From positions 26,775,626 through 26,839,625 of the forward strand of contig OX465589.1 of the NCBI GenBank assembly GCA_950022655.1: DNA of 64,000 nucleotides. Direction: 5' to 3'. Every line of letters starts with the position of its first letter. The stretch's first letter is position 1. Positions 10,641-22,328 of this stretch are shown one piece after another. The stretch comes from Alentia gelatinosa (taxonomy: Eukaryota; Annelida; Polychaeta; Phyllodocida; Polynoidae). The notes beneath the pieces were generated by a model, which was not told the origin of the DNA, did no database searches, and was given only the letters and a program-made list of their open reading frames with translations. The translations under genes and the position numbers were made by a program.

Positions 10641-11840
10641 GAATAGCAAGCAGATAGTCAAAGGGTCGTTTTTGCATTAATTTCTACAGGAATCAGACGA
10701 TGGTTCTACCCGCTATGATCCAAACTGTACCGCTTGTGAGATGTTGTGTTGTGCTTTAACCTCATAGCATAGTGGTAAGATCTATTGGTCAAATTGTAGC
10801 TTCAATTTTGAATTTCCCCCCATATATTTCCTTGTTTAAGGGGTACATAACATGTTACGAATTTCAAGTTGAAAACATATTTCATCTGATAAACTTTGAG
10901 TGTAAAATATTGCCATATCCTGATAGAATGTTCAATATATATCATCGTGCAGTGCATTGATTAGCGAACCAACAGGTGTAAACTTGTGTGTTATTGATAA
11001 TTCCATCTCACTGATTAGACAATAATCTTAGTTAAAAAACTTATATTAATTTGCTTTGTATTTTGTCCGGTGGCAGAGGTCAGAGTGGTGGAAGTTATAC
11101 TTCACAATGAGATTTAGAAAAACCTATCACAAAGAGGACCAATCAGCAGGAATCGAAAGTATGTGCTTTGAAGTGGAAGGGAAATAAACCGAACGATTTT
11201 CTAGTCCGTCTCTAAATCTATACCCATGCTGTGCCATGGGCTTCGCCCGCTCACGAGGTTACAGTAACAATAACTTCAGATTTCTTAAGACTATAGGAAT
11301 CAGCAGGAAAGGAAGTCAACACTGGCTAGCGCACTCTCTTGACATGGTTTAGCTGCTGGATTATACGGAAACATAGTCCTCCCAAGTTCACAGAGTTGGC
11401 ACCTGTTTTTAATTTACTGCTAATCGCGATGGTGTCTTTTTATAACGTCCACCCATAAGTCTCTCCCACGCCGTCCTGGTCGATATCAGGCTACACTACT
11501 GTGAATACATTTACCTACATCAATGTGACGTTATGACAGACTTCCTCAAAGATTGTCAAAAATGTATTATCATAATCGTTCAACGAGGGTAATGCTATTC
11601 ACATACTTTAAAAGGAGGTATGTATACGCATCTGAGCGTGAAAGAACGATCTATCCTTATATATAATTGAAAGGAAATAATTATTCAATTCAACGGATAT
11701 TCCCACAAATCATATAGAAATATTGTTTCGCAGGAAACGTCTGTATCTGTTTCACAGGTTGGGGAATGAGGTGATTTAATCAATATTAAGAACACCAGTA
11801 TCTATAATGAAAGTGTTACGCTACACGCTGGTGAAGAAAT
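10641..11840. other. No gene seen
   Basis: Only short unconvincing frames. An isolated A-box-like TAGCATAGTGGTAAG near 10765 has no B box and was not called. Confidence 0.5.
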
Positions 11841-12160
11841 CATCTGGGACCTGTTTCACTAGTTTCGTGACATGTCTAAATGGCATCTAGATGGTGTGTC
11901 CAGTTTCATAAGAACTAGACATGAGACTTCGTTTTGTCCGTTCTTGCATGCACTGTTGGTGCCACTTTTCATGTATGTCTAACACTTTTATCATGAAACT
12001 AGTGAAACAGGTCCCATGATGTGTAGATTTGTCTAATTCTTATGTTTGGGGTCTGTCTTTTCCTAAGAGCAGCTACATGTGTTGTCACGAAACTAGACAA
12101 CCCAAATGTCTGTATGGTGTCACAGACATGTCACGAAACTAGTGAAACAGGTCCCAGATG
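11841..12160. repeat. Element with long inverted ends (320 bp)
   Basis: Begins CATCTGGGACCTGTTTCACT and ends with its exact complement; arms continue through AGTTTCGTGACATGTC for a total of about 34 bp. A third copy of the arm, ATGAAACTAGTGAAACAGGT, sits inside near 11992-12014 in the right-end orientation. That suggests either a nested shorter element (11841-12016) or an end duplication. Non-coding. Confidence 0.8.
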
Positions 12161-13120
12161 CTATTTAGAAGTGCTTTAGGGAGTGTTTCTCTAATATAAC
12201 CAAGTTTTGTCTCCTTAACTCCAACTATAACTTCTTGGTTTCAACATCTCCAGAATATTCTTGTTAAGCACTCCTCTATTTACTGACATTAATGACCGCC
12301 TAGTTCTTTATACCATTCGGTGTAGTGGTTCAGTTATAGATGCATGCTTTCATTTGATAGATGACATAGTACTTGTCTTATTAGCTACACATTCCCTGAT
12401 CAACAAATATTCTGATTCACCACCAAAGCTATATTCCTCGTACGTTGCTAACCCAGTCACACAACAAGATCATTTACAAAGTCGTACTTGTATGTGGACA
12501 ACCGATAAGACCACTAAGTACCTTTCACATCAAACAACGCAAAGACATTCCTGCTGGCAGTCCCAGTCCACCATAACAACCCTTTTCTCCTTAACTCCAG
12601 CTAACACAGTGATCGGTGCGTTAAACACATAACTCCAGGGTTGACTCCGGGGGCCCTGGTTTCACCCACCTGTTTGGTCTGAGCACACAGTCTGGAAAAC
12701 ACCACCTTGTTCTGGCCTCCTGCCGTCGACTTACTCCACAATCTGCCGTAATGTACACCGCCTGTGACGGAGTGTAGCTGACGTTTGAAGGCGCGGCTTT
12801 TCATCCAGTAGGGTCCGGGGCGTAGCAGACCACGCGAGACGGGACCGGGCGGGAGGGCGGCGGGTGGTAACGGCGTGGAGGTGGTCGGGGGGCGGGATTA
12901 CGACAGGTGGGGGGTCCCGCAGGAAGACGTCACGGTCGTGTTCGGGCAACATCTTGGAATAGCCAGGTTGGCTCATTTGAGGTCCATTCAACTGCAGTGA
13001 AAGTAACTTTATATTGGGGCGACATAATATTAAACTCCCCGAGGTTATTGCATGTACACATGTACATATAGGTAAATGCTTCTCATATATGTTGCATTAA
13101 GAATATATATATAGTGAATA
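12161..13120. other. No supported gene; local GC-rich patch
   Basis: A 123-codon plus-strand frame (12261-12632) and two overlapping minus-strand frames have no recognisable content. 12835-12905 is strikingly G-rich on the plus strand against an AT-rich background. Confidence 0.45.
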
Positions 13121-13252
13121 CATACACGATATGATTTTGATATGCCTGGTTCTCCGTGTAGTTGACGCCTAATAATATCCAAGGGAATGCGAAGATTTTC
13201 AGTATTGTCAACTACAAGGAGAATAAGACCATATAAATCAAAATTATCGAAA
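13121..13252. repeat. Family A palindromic element, diverged copy 4
   Basis: ATACACGATATGATTTTGAT at the left faces ATCAAAATTATCG at the right. Inner arms GGTTCTCCGTGTAGTTGACG and GTCAACTACAAGGAGAAT pair around AATATCC. Same layout as 8161-8310 but with different outer arms. Confidence 0.65.
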
Positions 13253-15717
13253 TGTTTTTTTCATCTAGCATTCCAAATATAGTTATCAAAGGAAACACAA
13301 ATTGCCGCCGATATTCGCAGGCAATACTTTGCGCGTTGGGGACTATTTTCCCTATTCTACTGAGCAGGATATATAGTGTATGGCTTTAATTTCCATATTC
13401 TACTCAGTGACAATCTGGAGGCTCCACATGTTAAGTATAGAGACTCCACACTAGGTGAATGATAAAGTAAAATATGCACTCTGTATTAATGAAGTATCAG
13501 TATCCCTAGATAGTAAATCCCATAAGTAGTATTTCATTTTAGCCCTCTGCCTCCCTATCATAATTCTCTAAAGAAACTATGGCTCTTGTTGTAATGTGAT
13601 TCAATTGGTCACTAGACCATATCACCATATCTACCCCCTACAACCGTGATGGTATCAAACCTTTATTGGACTTTTGGGTATAGGGTCAAACCACATGAAG
13701 TCGTACATTGCGATCTGATTATTATAGACCTGTGCGCGAAGTGTCACATTTACCCGTCAGCTGTACACATAAATAAAGTGTGTCTGTCCAAACCACGTGA
13801 CTTGGTATCATTCAACCCGTAAGTAACAGAATGGCATTTTAATGATTATCAGGCATATGATAACAAGGAAAAGCGTGAGGATGGATAAATCAAATCAGTT
13901 CCTTGTTGTTTTGGTGCGTTTACACGTACCTTTTTCTTCAAACACACTAGACTGGCTCCAGTCCCCGCATCCTATAGCTACCCTCCTCCTTGGGATTCAT
14001 GGGCCAGTCAGAGAAGGATATATACTACAATGAACTTTATTCTTATTGTGTTTAATCATTTAATGAGTGTTCATAATCAAAGACTTGAGCAAGTATACAA
14101 ACACACCTTAACAACTCCAGACGTATCTAATGCTGTCCCCATAAAATACTCACAGCCACCATGACCTATAGTACCTTTAGGAACTATATAATGATGAACG
14201 ATTCAAGAAATACAGATGAGGTTAGGTCTGGGATTATAAAGGTGTAACGCGAACATCTGGCGCCTAATCATCCTGGTTGCCCCTAACTACCTGTGTGTGA
14301 TCAGCCTTGCTGGAGCAGTCCTGGCGGTGGGGTTAAGTATTGGGAGGGTTGGAGGGTGTGGAGGGAGCATAGGGGGATGGAAGGTTGGTTGCCCACTCAA
14401 AACATTGACTTTTGGCTCGGGCCAACCAAGTCTCCCGCACCCTTTGAATAAGGGCTTAGGATTTGTAACTGGCAACAAGGCGGCGGTTCTCCTGCGATTT
14501 ACCCACACAAATCCCCTCAAGCCACCCTGAAAGTTCTGCTTGTGTGGTTGGGTGCCCGGCTAAAAGACCAATCACCGCAAAGCCCTCCAACCAGGGGAAT
14601 CCGTCATGAATGGTTCCACGTGAAACCCGTGAATGAAGTCCTCCCAAACAGGGACTCCGTGAAGTACCACTGTTGACAGTCTAGTACTATACCACTGCTG
14701 TGTCAGAAATACAAGTAAACTGTGATGTTAAGGAAACTGGTTATAATGTAAATGTTTTCAATTGGAGGAGATGGGAAAATGGCAGGGGTTTATATTTCCT
14801 AGTTGCTGGGTGTAAGTCGGGGATTGTGTGTGGATTAATAATTCACATCAGGTACCGGGGAGTTATCGACCCCTGCACTAAAGGTTGTCCTTATACACAC
14901 GATAGCCGTTACATCAAAGAGCAGGCTCTACACTATTTTACCATACTGTCCAGCCTAGCTAAGAATTTCTTATACCAACTATGAAATTGCAATATTGATA
15001 TAGAGTTCAGCAATTTATCTTAGCCTGGAATAAACGTCCATAGGCTTAACATTAGGAACTTGGTCTCAACAGGCTTGCGAGTACGGTAACTCATTATCAA
15101 CGGGTGATAGAAAGATATATATTTCCAGGCTAAGCTAAATCAGAAACATTTTCGTGCTTGGTCTCAGTCCCCATTCGCCATCTCGTTAGGAGTGCTTGAG
15201 AATATTCACTCGGCTATCACCTCGTTCATATTATTGCGCACTCCAAACTCGATGGCGAACGAGGACACATACCAAACACTTATCGGTTTCTTTCTTATTA
15301 TTTAGTACGCCCTATAATTTCTTTGATCACGTACAATGGTCAGCAATTCATATAGCAGGTCCAACATTGTCTCTAATCACGTACAATGTGAGAGACAAAT
15401 GTCTAACAGTTCTATATGCACTTAGAAGGCTATCTTCTTATCATCATATTACCACACTGTTATTATCATACTGTGCAGAACGTTGTGGGGAGCAGCGTGT
15501 AGTAATCACGGTAGTTACGGCAGTAGGTATATAGTAAATTTTGATATACCTCACCAGGATACCAAAGGATCACCAAAACGTATTTGTTGCACTAAACAGA
15601 CGCGGAAACCAGAGGGGGTCAATATCAAGGCATAGCTACCCTGCCCAGGCATGCAATGACATATTTAATGTGTTATACACTCTGGATAAACAGTGAAAGC
15701 TACAGAGGGCGCGAGAA
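13253..15717. other. No supported gene
   Basis: Several open frames of 60-112 codons lie on both strands (for example 14287-14530 on both), none with recognisable protein features. A 14-bp inverted pair (CTTAGCCTGGAA near 15019 and TTCCAGGCTAAG near 15122) encloses one more copy of the CATAGGCTTAACATT motif. Confidence 0.45.
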
Positions 15718-15729
15718 GGGGGGGGGGGG
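15718..15729. repeat. Poly-G run
   Basis: Twelve consecutive G on the plus strand, preceded by a GA-rich stretch. Confidence 0.95.
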
Positions 15730-15827
15730 AGGGTGCTGTAGCGTAGTGGATAATATGAAGAGACGTCCTACCCCGTCTTCATATTTTTTCAGCATTAGAA
15801 AGTAGTGACATAAACAACACTTTATGT

Positions 15828-15893
15828 CACACCCGTGGCATAAAGAAATCCCATGTTAAGCCTATGGCGCTTTTTATTAGGGGTAGGATAAAG
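15828..15893 (-). repeat. Short dispersed motif block, copy 2
   Basis: Reverse-oriented match to 8689-8765: CGTGGCATA, ATGTTAAGCCTATG and TATTAGGGGTAGGATAAA in order. Probably the end of a decayed palindromic element. Confidence 0.55.
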
Positions 15894-16639
15894 AGTGAGA
15901 TTGCAAATCGCATAGTTAGGTTCATGTCACGCTCACTGGGCACCACGAAAACACCTTCCGGAAAAGAGGTTTCTCACGTCAATGATCTCTTCGTTATATG
16001 ATCCTGGCGGTTGATCTTACGTTGAATAACCACATATGACCATAGCTCTCTTGGACGATGCATTTCTACATTCACCGATGTTTTGTCTTTGTGGTACCAT
16101 CTTATGAATCTAAATCGGCATCAAAGCTAATAGAGAATACAACATTATGATGGGTTCTGCAATGAAATCAAAACATCATAGGAACACGTAGTTTAACCTA
16201 TGTGTGAATTTAGTTCGATGAATTATTGTAGCATAGCAGGTTACAGCGTTTCCTCTACTGTGTCTCTGTCTGTTTCTGTCTATATATCTTTCTCTCCTTC
16301 TCTGGCTCTGTGAACTCTTTCTGTCTAGAGCTATCCCCTGTCTGTATCTCCCTTTTCAGTCTCGCTTTCGTCGCTGCTCCTTTTCCATCCTTATCTATAT
16401 TTTCTTTATAACTCTTTTTGATATGTGTTCGTCTTTCTCTCCACCCTTCCCCAGAAACCACTTGACAAGATCATACACATAATATTCTCTACAATGTGGC
16501 ACACTCCCCTTCATGATAGAATCTTTTGTTTTTAGGGCGTGCTTGCACGCGCTAAATACATCATCTAGAGTTTAGAGTGGTCACATTGAACTGTCGGTGT
16601 GCTTCCAGAAAACTCTCCCTTTACTATCTACATGCTGTT
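15894..16639. other. No gene seen; polypyrimidine tract
   Basis: 16251-16450 is strongly enriched in C and T on the plus strand (TCTCTGTCTGTTTCTGTC and similar). The 68-codon minus-strand frame over it is a low-complexity product of that tract. Confidence 0.6.
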
Positions 16640-16832
16640 CACTTTGGTAGTGAGAACAGAGCAGGGAGCCAGTGTCTCAGGGTCTTAGAAGTGTACCCAG
16701 CTGACCATGACCAATCACTCAAGACTAAAAATACCTGATTGACCTACTGGTGCTTGATATGTTTGGATCCTAGACTCCTAGGCAGATGAAGCACGTTGAC
16801 TGGGTGCAAGTGGGTTACAGAAAACTATCCAT
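16640..16832 (+). repeat. Dispersed family D, copy 3
   Basis: Same orientation as 1830-1990 and opposite to 10436-10640. Contains GCCAGTGTCTCAGGGTCTTA, CAGCTGACCATGACCAATCA and GTTGACTGGGTGCAAGTGGG. Confidence 0.65.
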
Positions 16833-17024
16833 AGACTTAATCTAACCCAAACCTTTTAATAGTTATTCATTTATAATTGCACGCTCATTTATCCATAATG
16901 AACATCCTATTTGCTCCTAGTTCACTCGGGTTGCGCTTGGGTGTAAATGTGTGTAGCCAGAAGTAACAGTTGAGTCAATGCCGAAACCCACCAAACGATC
17001 GAAGTCCATTTGAACGTCGCCGGG

Positions 17025-17283
17025 GACACACCAAACGAGAAACGTAGCAATTTAAACGGAACTGCCAACAAAAAATGACGAGTATGTGGGAGAACATTTC
17101 ATAGTAATATATCCCATCGATAATTTAGCGTCTCAAGGAATAATCAGGTGAATCATCGAACCGCCACGTCCACTGGACGACGAAACGCGGGACGGTGAGT
17201 TGAATTAAGTTTGAACTCGAAATATGAAATAACAGCTCATGTTGGCGATTCCGGAAATCGCTTCGTTTCTCGTTTGGTGTGTC
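17025..17283. repeat. Family B inverted-repeat element, copy 2 (259 bp)
   Basis: Left end GACACACCAAACGAGAAACG, right end its near-complement CGTTTCTCGTTTGGTGTGTC. It shares AATAATCAGGTGAA and the ATATGAAATAA-AGCTCA block with 1419-1625, and holds about 50 bp extra in the centre, including GC-rich CCGCCACGTCCACTGGACG. Confidence 0.75.
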
Positions 17284-18280
17284 GCGGTTTCTCTCGGAGG
17301 GAAATTGGAGTTTATGCTATAACAGCTCCGAGATAGACGTAATAGGCTTTGAATTAAGTTTATTGTATACTTCATGTCCTACAGGTAAACATACTCGATT
17401 AGCCCTAGATGGACAACTATGCAGGCAATTAGGATGAATCAGCGAATTACTCTACACTCTTTGGTATGAAATATCATAATTCCATCAAAGTAGTAGTAAT
17501 CCGTCTATGGTGATTTCAAATGATTTTTTTTCTGAAAACAGACGTTACACTTTATAGTAATTTAATCAAACGTGAATAAATTAGGCCACAGTACTGTCGG
17601 CTTATATCAGAGTATTCATCTTTGTGCAGTTCAATTGCATGTAAGTTGAATCATTTCTTGACAAGGCACAATTCAGATCACTAGAACGTGCAAACCAACT
17701 AAGGAATAGATCTGTAGAGCTGTAGGGTAACAACTTGTATTGATCTATCCCCATATGATATTCTCGCTTCAGAACTGGAACAACAACAGATGTTAGATGT
17801 AACTGGCAGGTCAGCCTATTCTACAGTCAACCAATCCAATGGGCATTATTATAGACGGTCGATAGTCTTGGTTGGTGTATACTGAATGAATTCCCTCAGG
17901 CCTATAATCAATACATCCTGTGGATATTTCCTAGATGCTGTAATCTAGCAAACACTTCAATTCTAGACACAGGTACCATTTCTCCAGGAAAACTTTCACC
18001 CTTCTGGTCAATTGCTGTTAAATTACAGGTGAACTTCATTTTGCGAACACACTGAATGAATGTTTCGAGAATCTCGACTCTCTACTAGTTATGTATAACT
18101 TATTCCTATGTATCTATTGGGGGAACACTCTTTATTTACACACCGCTGCTGGGATCTATGATAAAGTTATAAATTAAAAATTCTGTTCTGGAGTCTACAA
18201 GACTAATAAGGGATTTCCAGTGGTCATTCATAGTTGTGGTTGTATCACCTATAACAGAGGTCTGACTCTCCACGACTATC
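17284..18280. other. No gene seen
   Basis: No credible open frame, RNA gene or repeat. Confidence 0.5.
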
Positions 18281-18455
18281 CAGGGAGGTGTTTTACAGTA
18301 GTGACGATCGTGGATAGTGACCGTTTCCGTTGCACAGTCAAAATATCTTACCTGTGCATGTATGGCAAAGCTATATCCAAATAGGTCTTAGACCATCAGT
18401 GATCGTCTCAACCCAACAAGTCTATGCAACACCTTGTCTATAAAACACCTCCCAG
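18281..18455. repeat. Family C inverted-repeat element, copy 2 (175 bp)
   Basis: CAGGGAGGTGTTTTA at the left, TAAAACACCTCCCAG at the right; exact length match to the inverted copy at 190-364. Confidence 0.75.
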
Positions 18456-18489
18456 ATTTGCCTAAGGCGTCAACACAGTAGGATATACT

Positions 18490-19286
18490 AGGAGCTAATG
18501 ATATTTCCATTTACAATGGATGAGCGCGATACTTCTTAAGTACAATAAACTCTCACATAATAAAAACCTTGATAATACAACTATTTGCAAACATTGTTTC
18601 TATTATACATAAATGATGTAGTTTCTGATTGTGAGTAGAAGAGGTCAGCGAGTCAGTGTGGGGGTGGGGGTGGGAGTGGGCAGGGGGAGGGGCTTGTTCT
18701 GTAGTCACCGAAAGCACAAGGGTGAATAACTGGTCAAACAGGTTTGCTGGTGCTGTGCCATGTAGGGGAATCTGTCCCATCAGTTTCTGATTGTTAGTAG
18801 AAGAAGTCAGTGAGTAGGTGTGGGGTGGGGGTGGGAGTGGGCAGGGGGAGGGGGTTGGTCTGTAGTCACCAAAAGGTCAAGGGTGAATAACTGGGGTGGG
18901 AGTGGGCAGGGGAGGGGGTTGGTGTGTCCCATCAGATTTGAACATGTATATACATATTTAGTCATTATTATCATCTAATAGTTTCCTTTTCTAGTAGCAG
19001 ATGACAGTATCCATAACTAAGTGTCTGTTATTTAATGATAGGATTGATATAGTTAATATTTTGTCCCCAAAAAGACTAAAATAAAAATTATATTTTAAGG
19101 AACCAAGTCATTAGTGGGGCATGGGTATGGTCAGACTGGGATACTGGACCCCTGCTCATTTACCCAGGCCTTTATAGTTGGGACATTGATAGCGAAGGGT
19201 TAGATTCTCTGCAGCAAGCTGAAAGCCTGTGTGAGCATTCTAACCTCTCTATATGACGTATATGAGCGCGATTTCCCGCGCTCAAC
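18490..19286 (-). repeat. Long dispersed repeat, copy 2, with G-rich tandem duplication
   Basis: Reverse counterpart of 9445-10122. It is longer because a segment starting GTTTCTGATTG is duplicated at a 162-bp spacing (18621 and 18783), with a partial third copy near 18890. Each copy carries GGGGTGGGGGTGGGAGTGGG or close to it, so this strand could form G-quadruplexes. Confidence 0.75.
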
Positions 19287-19626
19287 AAGGACTTTTCAAC
19301 AAAGACAATTGTACTGTCTAAGGGGGGTTTCGTTTACAGATGAAGAATTGAGGGTCTTGAACTCATCAAAGATTCATTGCACCATCCAAGATTAACTCAT
19401 TCTATTAAATATAACTCGTGATCGCAAAAAAATATCAGGGGAAAAGTGTCTCCCATTTCCCACACAGCCAAACACTCATCCATATCCCTTGCATCATTTG
19501 AGAGCCTAGCTAGAATGTCGAGTATTTAAAAAATTGCGTCTCACAACATATAATGCCTAAAATAGGAGAGACATTGTACATAGGATACAATATGGTAGAC
19601 CAAACCTTATAGGTTATGCGCTGAGT

Positions 19627-20800
19627 CTATAATGAGGCTTTTAATTTTCTTTTAATTTCAGTCATGGTGTTTGTGTTTCTAAATTCAGCATCCTGCCTGG
19701 TCCATACATTCCGTTTTAAACATGACTGATCTTTCTTATGATTTATTGTTCAGGAATTCAGTGAACAGTACCGGACTTCATGCTGTCTGGTTTCTCTTCC
19801 TGGAGCCAGGAGATATCTATTTATCTGACTTCTTTCAAAAGCTATGATCAACAACTGAGCTTCTCTCCTCTCTTTTAACAGATTGATGCTACAATTTGGG
19901 TGGATTACTGTTGTGGTCCTCATAGATACACATAGGCAGATTTTTAAAGCCCTGTTTTAACATCGCCGTATTTTGCTAAGCATTTCTTCACTAGCTCCAT
20001 TATACATGACGTCCCCATATTCTACATAGGACAGCGCTTTCAATTTATAGAGAGTTATCACTTGTTTTACAGTCAGAAATTTTCTGATACATCCAAGAAT
20101 AGTAATTTCATTTGATATCCTGCTAATTTGTTTGTTTATATGTGGTTTGTAGGTCATATTTGAGTACAAGGTGATTCCTAAATATGTAACGGTTTTAGAC
20201 CTCGCTTAGTTCATAATTCTTTAGTTTAATGGAAATATCAGTATTAGAGCAAATATATGCTTTTGTGCCAAATAGCATAACCTTTGTTTTTAGGGGGTTT
20301 ATGGTAAGACAATTATTGTTACATCATGTCTCGATTGAATTCAGATCTATTTGTAGTTTTTGTTGAGCTTCTTTAATGTCAGTGAATGGCAAATACATGA
20401 CAGCGTCATCTGCATATCATTTCATCCTGCAGTCTTTCAGACCCATATCCATATTGTTCACATATACAATAGGAAAAAGGGGGCCCAGGATTAACCCTTG
20501 AGGCACCCCTACCTTCGAATTTGCACATGGGGAGAGAACACTGTTGGTGATGGTCGATTGTTTTCTATTATCAAGATAGCTTTTTATACACTTAATGGGA
20601 TTATTGTGAAGACCCAGTTTTTGAAGCTTGTGAACGAGTATTGAATGGTTGATCGTGTCAGAGGCTTTGGAAAAATTGGTAAACAGGGCGAGTGTGCCTT
20701 TGCCACTATTCATACTGATATCCTCGGTAAAAGCTGATGCTGTCTTAACTGTAGAAGGTAATTTCCAAAAGCCCCATTGATCACTGGATTCCAGGATGGT
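19627..20800 (-). pseudogene. Non-LTR retrotransposon reverse transcriptase fragment, broken
   Basis: Reading on the minus strand, recognisable reverse-transcriptase motifs appear in order: an FTNFSKASDTINHSIL region (motif A; the usual FxKAFDxVxH with F to S), GVPQGLILGPLFPIVYVNNM (motif B) and YADDAVMY (motif C, the catalytic Asp pair). C-terminal thumb/connection-like sequence follows (YLGITLYSNMTYKPHI, then RNRALKI-type sequence). The frame has a TGA just before YADD, another in SIET-stop-CN, a one-base shift near 20205 and a TAG after MLSKIRRC. Endonuclease and gag-like ORF1 are absent. Layout fits the Jockey/I/CR1-type LINE group; the clade cannot be fixed. Dead 5'-truncated relic. Confidence 0.85.
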
Positions 20801-21535
20801 TCACTATAATCTCACATGATTCATAGTCCTCCGGCAATGTTGTCACTTAATCACAATACTTTCCAGAGTCTGATGTCCAAGTTCATGTTGTTATTCCGCT
20901 CCGTGTTTTCTCACAAATAGAAGCAGTCCCACGGATTGCTGGTAATCCATGGTGGTACTTTCATGTCCAAACAATGATACCCCGGGATGATACTACTCCT
21001 GGAGTAAGCCTCCAGCGCCCTGCAGATCTACTTTGTGCTCCTCCATGAGGCGATTAGCACCTGCACATATTCTTGCTTCCAGGTTTTACTTTCTTATTGG
21101 TAAGTGCTCCTTCTGCACATGTCTTATATATGCAGCCTGTCTACCAAATGTCCTTGCACACATCTCAGATACGATGTATCGCTCTTCATTGATAACTGAT
21201 ATATACATTACTCCCACTGGCTTTCTGTTATATCTCTCTTTACCGTAGTCTTAGCTCAAATAGACTATGTTCGAATATATGTACTGTACACAGTCACAGT
21301 GCAATATGGGACGCATCACAGGTTACATTGTAGTTTCCACCCCACTGTAAATTAAGTCAAGTAGGTATCATTCTATTGCATTCCCGGATACATTTTATGT
21401 ATAATTGATGGTGTATGCCACTGTGCATACATATCACTTGAGATGACATGAATGTGTTTAAATCAATTCTTATCCCACGTTAATCACACAAAACAAAAGA
21501 AATAATGAAATTGTGAAAATAAAGTATTACAGGTG
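20801..21535. other. No gene seen; left flank of the tRNA array
   Basis: Unique-looking sequence up to the first tRNA-like copy. Homology to the array unit starts abruptly at the tRNA, with no clear match to the usual upstream spacer. Confidence 0.5.
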
Positions 21536-21606
21536 AGACATGTGGCTCAGTGGTCGAGTGTTCGCTTTGCATGTGAAAGGCTCCAGGTTCAATGCCAGCA
21601 TCAAGA
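21536..21606 (+). pseudogene. tRNA-Ala pseudogene, first copy of the array
   Basis: Matches the tRNA through the D arm, anticodon loop (TTTGCAT) and B box. The acceptor strands AGACATG and CATCAAG no longer pair at the end, the D loop has GTC for GTA, and the T stem is mismatched (CCAGG/GCCAG). Not expected to give a stable tRNA. Confidence 0.85.
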
Positions 21607-22256
21607 AGTCAAACAGACATCATTAGATGTAACTTGAAAGGAACAGGGCTAGTGGAGACCTTTAGCATTCTATTGAAATAACCCATCTTCATTCATTTGG
21701 CTCAATTACACGGATATGAATATTGGTAGGAAGCATAGTTTAGGTGATACTAAGTAATATGTCTCACCACATAAAAGTGACTGCATATAGCTCTCAATTT
21801 ACTCATGAAATTATTCTATAACTAGCAGATCAATTTCGTTACCCAGCAATAGGATATAATGGTTTCAACACTTGAGATGATCTTATCTGTTGGGCTGCTA
21901 GAAAAAGCATTCCAACAGTACACCAACATTTCAAACAGAGACAGCAGTTACACAGACGCTGCAAGTAATCACTTTCAAAATTTAATGCTTCTGCATAGCT
22001 CAAAAGTATAAACATGCAAGAAACTCAGTATTGGTTTGAAAACCAGGAATATATCAAAACCTTAAATACCAAACTTAATTTTGGTAAGAATCTTGGTTTA
22101 GTTAACACTGTCATGTTAGGTATCACCATAATCTATCACAGCATTTGTCAGCAATATCGAACCATTTGATTGGATTGATTCTCCAAAAGGCCCTTGGTAA
22201 GCTCTGGATTTTGTTTCATTAGATTTTTCAATTGTGTTGACCATAGGACCCATCTA

Positions 22257-22328
22257 GGGGATGTGGCTCAGTGGTAGAGCGTTCGCTTTGCATGTGAAAG
22301 GCCCCGGGTTCAATCCCCGGCATCTCCA
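22257..22328 (+). tRNA. tRNA-Ala(UGC), consensus copy
   Basis: Reads amino acids off GCA/GCG codons as alanine. The 72-nt cloverleaf is complete: acceptor GGGGATG/CATCTCC with G3:U70, the alanyl-tRNA synthetase identity pair; D stem GCTC/GAGC; anticodon stem TTCGC/GTGAA with loop TTTGCAT (anticodon TGC); T stem CCGGG/CCCGG with loop TTCAATC; discriminator A. A box TGGCTCAGTGG and B box GGTTCAATCCC are intact. Pol III terminator TTTT follows at +11. This sequence is the array consensus used for comparison below. Confidence 0.96.

Noticed and set aside
10760..10790. tRNA gene suggested by TAGCATAGTGGTAAG
   Set aside because: Only an A-box-like word; no B box and no cloverleaf.
12601..12991. 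Overlapping minus-strand frames at 12601-12991 in a GC-rich patch
   Set aside because: Proline/arginine-rich translations follow from base composition; no motif or conservation evidence.
15725..15790. tRNA-like TAGCGTAGTGGATAA after the poly-G run
   Set aside because: No B box or paired arms; the following sequence forms a short AT-rich hairpin instead (ATATGAAGA / TCTTCATAT).
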